Shown here one piece after another: positions 63,192 through 64,000 of a stretch of 64,000 nt of DNA. Positions within the stretch are counted from its first letter, which is position 1. Every line of letters starts with the position of its first letter. The notes under the pieces were generated by a model. That model had not been told where the DNA came from. It made no database searches and was given only the letters and a program-made list of their open reading frames with translations. Origin of the DNA: Microvirga mediterraneensis (GTDB taxonomy: Bacteria > Pseudomonadota > Alphaproteobacteria > Rhizobiales > Beijerinckiaceae); the NCBI RefSeq assembly GCF_013520865.1, contig NZ_JACDXJ010000001.1, positions 2,719,001 through 2,783,000 on the forward strand, given 5' to 3'. The translations under genes and the position numbers were made by a program.

Positions 63192-63629
63192 TCACCATCG
63201 GGGCCGTGGCTCGTCACGGCGTGGATCGTCGGTGAAGCCGGGCTGGGGGCCATAGGGCTCGCCGCGCCGGGTTTGTTCCGGCTCCTCCGGCCAACGCGGC
63301 TCCCGCCCCGGCTCGGATTCGGAGAGGCCATTCAGGAGGGCGAGGCTGCCCCGGAGCACGGAGCGGACCGCGTCCACCGCCATGTCGGCGATGTCGCGCA
63401 GGCGCAGGTCGCCGATGTCCGCGGCAGGGCGATGCTGGGCCTCTCCATATGGCGCATAGGGGTCGGCGGTGGAGCGCTCCGGCATCAGGCCGGAGACCAC
63501 GCCGGCTCCGCCGAGGAGCACGACCAGGACCAGGGGAACCACGAGGCGGAACGCCAGGCCGACGATCCTCGACACGATAACGTAGCCGATGATCAGGATG
63601 ATTGCAGTCGTGACGATGCCGGTGCTCAA
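63192..63629 (-). CDS. membrane-anchored hypothetical protein
   Basis: A 145-residue protein with two hydrophobic segments near the N-terminus (TTAIILIIGYVIVSRIVGLA, then LVVPLVLVVLLGGAGVVSGL). A long hydrophilic tail rich in Pro, Glu, Arg and Asp follows (EPEQTRRGEPYGPQPGF). No known domain recognised. Convergent with the glycosylase gene. Confidence 0.55.
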   Translation of the reverse strand: MSTGIVTTAIILIIGYVIVSRIVGLAFRLVVPLVLVVLLGGAGVVSGLMPERSTADPYAPYGEAQHRPAADIGDLRLRDIADMAVDAVRSVLRGSLALLNGLSESEPGREPRWPEEPEQTRRGEPYGPQPGFTDDPRRDEPRPRW

Positions 63630-63840
63630 GGACCTCGTACCCCCATGATGGTCGATGCGGAGCGGGGTCCTTCCGAAACATCGACGGCTTTTTTGTGAGT
63701 CCGATGAACCGCGGGCGGTAGCCCCGGCCGCGCCGCGTTCCGTGAGCCGGGTCTAGACGAACCGCGCCGCTTGGCGGAATGTCGCCGCCGCGCAGGGGCA
63801 CCCACGCCCGTCCAGCGCCGAAGCCAGGAAGACAACCTCC

Positions 63841-64000
63841 TTAGCCACCGAGTTTCGCCCAGCGCTTGAAGCGATCCCAAAGGCTCCTTCGGTCAGACAG
63901 TGGTGTCGCCGGAGGCGACTGTGCTGGAGGCTGAGCCTCGACAGGTTCAGATACGCCATAGTGGCGAGCCTTGGCAGCCTTGTCGCGCCGTCGCTCGGCA
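63841..64000 (-). CDS. C-terminal end of a gene running off the right edge
   Basis: A minus-strand frame open from the window edge to a TAA at 63841. It encodes a basic start (RRRDKAAKARHYG), a Pro-rich linker and a tail (SLWDRFKRWAKLGG). Too little is present to name it. Confidence 0.55.
   Translation of the reverse strand, partial: AERRRDKAAKARHYGVSEPVEAQPPAQSPPATPLSDRRSLWDRFKRWAKLGG

Noticed and set aside
1..64000. tRNA or rRNA genes, CRISPR arrays, or a replication origin.
   Set aside because: No cloverleaf-like sequence, regular repeat-spacer pattern or iteron cluster was recognised on reading both strands.

Overview
The window is high-GC DNA from an alphaproteobacterium. It most likely comes from the order Hyphomicrobiales, near Methylobacterium/Microvirga. 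The signs are GTTC-N7-GTTC LexA boxes, an imuA-imuB-dnaE2 mutasome, a GapR-type protein, an EcsC-family protein and dispersed palindromic repeats of a kind common in this order. The whole stretch looks accessory: it holds a Tn7-like transposon, two IS110-family elements, pseudogenes, an AT-rich insert and defence-like genes. No tRNA, rRNA, CRISPR array or replication origin was seen.

Layout. 1-7334: the 3' part of a D-lactate dehydrogenase gene, two small secreted proteins, a Ca2+/H+ antiporter, a ppk2-sulP operon and a small membrane protein. 7335-8125: dispersed repeats. 8126-9514: an AT-rich gene for a P-loop ATPase fused to a nuclease-like domain. 9664-17176: a Tn7-like transposon core (tnsA-tnsB-tnsC-tniQ on the minus strand) with a trypsin-like protease and a zinc-ribbon protein as likely cargo. 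17922-21239: an unknown protein, then a soluble FtsH-like AAA protease translationally coupled to a 62-residue protein.

21586-34758: a catabolic island arranged divergently around a GntR-type regulator. It carries the steps from quinate or shikimate to protocatechuate (AroE-like dehydrogenase, type II dehydroquinase, QuiC-type dehydroshikimate dehydratase fused to a VOC domain), a polar amino-acid type ABC importer, a Gfo/Idh/MocA oxidoreductase, and a second operon with an intradiol ring-cleavage dioxygenase, an HpaH-like hydratase and an HpaI-like aldolase.

34978-36342 and 49947-51317: two distinct IS110-family elements of the IS1111 type. In both, the roughly 250-base 3' non-coding segment contains short matches to the two sides of that copy's own insertion site, in opposite polarity. 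This is what a bridge RNA target-binding loop should look like, and it is the most striking result of this reading.

36556-63169: a DNA damage and defence block. It has a 2014-residue DUF4011-helicase-Vsr-like protein, a nuclease-like protein, an SRAP/YedK protein, dnaE2, imuB, imuA (split by the second IS), dinB, a UvrD-like helicase, recA, gapR and a DEDDh exonuclease. LexA boxes precede imuA and recA. Thiol/glutathione enzymes, an extensin-like protein, an EcsC-family protein and a 3-methyladenine glycosylase follow. The window ends inside a further minus-strand gene.
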